A DNA stretch of 64,000 nt from DATGPD01 sp041398565 (GTDB taxonomy: Bacteria > Planctomycetota > UBA1135 > UBA2386): contig JAWKUN010000005.1 in NCBI GenBank assembly GCA_041398565.1, positions 558,001 through 622,000 on the forward strand, in the 5' to 3' direction. The position numbers were made by a program, and so were the translations under genes. Shown here piece after piece: positions 62,075 to 64,000 of the stretch (its first letter is position 1; each line of letters opens with the position of its first letter). A model generated the notes under the pieces. That model made no database searches, was not told the DNA's origin, and saw nothing but the letters and a program-made list of their open reading frames with translations.

Positions 62075-64000
62075 ATGAACAAGTTCCGACTGGCCGTCGT
62101 CGCGGCCGTGGCCATGCTCGCTCACGCGCCCGTCCGGGCGCAGTACTCGTCGACGTTCGAGTCGCTGCAAGCGTCGACCGGCGGGACCCCCCTGACCGGC
62201 CAGGACGCCTACTACCTGCCCGCCGGCAGTTCGGGCTTCCTCTCCTTCACCTACAGCAACAACACGCTCGGCGTGCCCCAGAACCCGGGCGGCGGCAGTG
62301 TCTTCGTCGCCGGCACGGCGCCCGGTGCAGGAACGACAGCGCGTGCGCAGCGCGACATCGACTACGGCTGCGGGGCCGGCATCTGGACGGCGGCGTTCGA
62401 CGTCTGCGCGCTGTTCACCGGCACCCTGCCGGCGACGCAGAACCTCGGCAGCTTCTCGGTGCAGCCGAACGCGCCGGGGTCGCAGGCGTTCGTCGCGCTC
62501 GCGCGCTGGAGCAATCCCGCGCAGGCGAACAGCTGGCGTGCGAACTACACGTGCTCCGACGCCGCGGGAACGCAGATCAGCGCCATCGTCCCCGATCCAT
62601 TCTTCCAGAACCTGAGCGCCGACCACTGGTACCGCTGGGAGACCGACTTCGATCTCACCACCAACCGGATCACCGAAGTGCGCATCCGGGATCTCGCCAC
62701 CGGGGCGACCCACTCGCACAGCCCCACCGATTGGTACCTGCGCGGAGGCGCCGCGGGTGGGACCACCCCCACGGCGCTGCGGTTCGCCGCAGGCGGTAGC
62801 ACGGCTGGCAACACCATGTGCTTCGACAACGTCCGCATCGAAGCGATTCCGTACTCGGCCGGGCCCGTGGTGGGCACGCAGATCGCCTTCCGCGAACAGG
62901 GGGGACTCCGCGGCCACGAGCTGCTGACGAAGCGGCCGGGGTTCCTCCGGAGTCGCGCCACACCCTTCACTCCGTGCGAGCCGGCCACGCCGGACTTCCG
63001 CTTCTCGAGCATCTTGCAGGGCCAGAATGCGGTCCGCGTCGCAGCCATGTCGATCGGCCGCGAGTGGATCGCGGCCAACAACGGGCGCGAGAACCTGCAA
63101 CCCGGTGAGTGGGCCATCCTGCTGTTCACCGTCGACCCGGACAGCCAGGGCGCGGTCGGTCCCGTCCGCCTCGAGCAGTGTCAACCCGACGGCGCCGGTG
63201 GCGACGTGTTCAGCTACGTGCTGTGCGGCAGCGACCCCGAGCTGCCCCCACCCTTCGTCGATCGCACCGAGCGCGCACTCGACAGCACGGAACTCGGTCT
63301 GGGGGGAGCCCTGCCACACATCCGGGCGCTCGATGCTCACATCCCTCTGTACGAGCTGGACACCGGCCTCCGCGAGCCCGCCCAGAGCTGGATGGCGAAC
63401 AACGCGCCCCTGCCGACGAACCCGAACTTCTACTTCACGGTCGAGCCGTCGACGCTCGGCGCCGTGCCTGCGGCCTGGTGGGGCAGCTCCTTGCCCAGTG
63501 CCGGGACCGTGTTCTGCTCGTCGTGGAACGGAGTGGTCTGGTCGCCACCGCGGGTATTCATCGCCTGGAACAGCGTGTCCGCGAATCCGAACACCGCGAT
63601 CGACGGCCTCGCGATCGACGAACGCCACGGCAGGATGCTGTTCTCCACCGACGACGCGCTGCGCACGCAGATCGAGTTCGTGGCCTGGACCCCGGGCACC
63701 AAACCGGCCACGGGCATCGGCATGGTGTATCCGTGGGTGTGTCCCGGCGAGAACGACGGCGATGTCCCGGTCGCGACCAAGATCGGGGGGGGCCAGGGCA
63801 TCGGCGACTTCTGTCTGCCCGATCCGGGGAACCTCACTTCGAGCGTGCCCGCGGGGATCGAGCCGTGGTGCTTCGGCGTCCCCCGCGTTCCGCAGGTCTT
63901 CGCGGGCTTCCCCGCCAATCATCAGCTCGGCGTGTCCGCCTACCGCACGTGCGGGCCGAACGGCGAGTTCGGCGTGTCGACCTTCCTGACCGGGTTCGGG
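62075..64000 (+). CDS. Secreted protein of unknown function (3' partial)
   Basis: Open from the ATG at 62075 (GAGGAG Shine-Dalgarno nine bases upstream) to the last base of the window: 642 codons with no stop, so the gene continues beyond it. Signal peptide MNKFRLAVVAAVAMLAHAPVRAQ. The first 240 residues look like a concanavalin/laminin-G-type sandwich (YSSTFESL, FLSFTYSNNTLGVP, WYRWETDFDLTTNRITEVRI, NTMCFDNVRIEAIP). The rest, Cys- and Pro-rich (SFSDDALRTQIEF-like strands, MVYPWVCPGENDGD), is unassigned. Probably a surface or extracellular glycan-binding protein. Confidence 0.85.
   Translation, partial: MNKFRLAVVAAVAMLAHAPVRAQYSSTFESLQASTGGTPLTGQDAYYLPAGSSGFLSFTYSNNTLGVPQNPGGGSVFVAGTAPGAGTTARAQRDIDYGCGAGIWTAAFDVCALFTGTLPATQNLGSFSVQPNAPGSQAFVALARWSNPAQANSWRANYTCSDAAGTQISAIVPDPFFQNLSADHWYRWETDFDLTTNRITEVRIRDLATGATHSHSPTDWYLRGGAAGGTTPTALRFAAGGSTAGNTMCFDNVRIEAIPYSAGPVVGTQIAFREQGGLRGHELLTKRPGFLRSRATPFTPCEPATPDFRFSSILQGQNAVRVAAMSIGREWIAANNGRENLQPGEWAILLFTVDPDSQGAVGPVRLEQCQPDGAGGDVFSYVLCGSDPELPPPFVDRTERALDSTELGLGGALPHIRALDAHIPLYELDTGLREPAQSWMANNAPLPTNPNFYFTVEPSTLGAVPAAWWGSSLPSAGTVFCSSWNGVVWSPPRVFIAWNSVSANPNTAIDGLAIDERHGRMLFSTDDALRTQIEFVAWTPGTKPATGIGMVYPWVCPGENDGDVPVATKIGGGQGIGDFCLPDPGNLTSSVPAGIEPWCFGVPRVPQVFAGFPANHQLGVSAYRTCGPNGEFGVSTFLTGFG

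Overview
The window is very G+C-rich bacterial chromosome and almost entirely coding. The gene content points to Planctomycetota. There are three large Ser/Thr kinases, two of them with a C-terminal formylglycine-generating-enzyme (FGE)-like domain. Also present are three ECF-type sigma factors, two PhoX/DUF839 proteins, a tandem DUF1080 protein, an FG-GAP repeat protein, and many long secreted proteins of unknown function. The assignment to phylum is inferred from family content only. No rRNA, tRNA, CRISPR array, prophage or insertion sequence was seen.

Layout. 1-5.7 kb: end of a YeeE/YedE-rhodanese fusion, recN, a secreted protein, and a MerP-like lipoprotein whose first metal-binding cysteine is encoded by in-frame TGA (probable selenocysteine). 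5.7-11.4 kb: Nudix hydrolase, DUF1080, PhoX and M28 peptidase genes. 11.4-17.9 kb: kinase-FGE, infA (IF-1), DUF4026/DUF2314, and a lone NuoF-like subunit. 18-28 kb: GH114-like lipoprotein, 14-repeat FG-GAP protein, a Cys-phosphatase/YCII pair, a second DUF839 protein and a small lipoprotein. 27.8-32.3 kb: a box (aerobic benzoyl-CoA) locus, boxC-boxB-ferredoxin, with a divergent boxR regulator. 32.3-38.4 kb: THUMP-type RNA methyltransferase, an oversized GlmS, and an ECF sigma factor. 38.7-49.3 kb: secreted proteins, including a PA-IL-like protein with a His-Gly/Cys arrangement and a metzincin-like protease. 49.3-54.2 kb: kinase-TPR with its sigma factor, and an ArsR-VOC-DUF1905 operon. 54.3-64 kb: two repeat-rich secreted proteins, a sigma factor divergent from a second kinase-FGE, and a secreted protein that runs off the end.

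The most unusual signal is a dispersed element of about 78 bp made of two consecutive hairpins. Seven copies were found. Five lie inside coding sequences, always in frame (26 codons), in three different reading frames, either beside signal peptides or in a loop. The behaviour resembles Rickettsia palindromic elements. Other points of interest are the Sec-containing HMA lipoprotein, the box locus without boxA, and the expanded GlmS.
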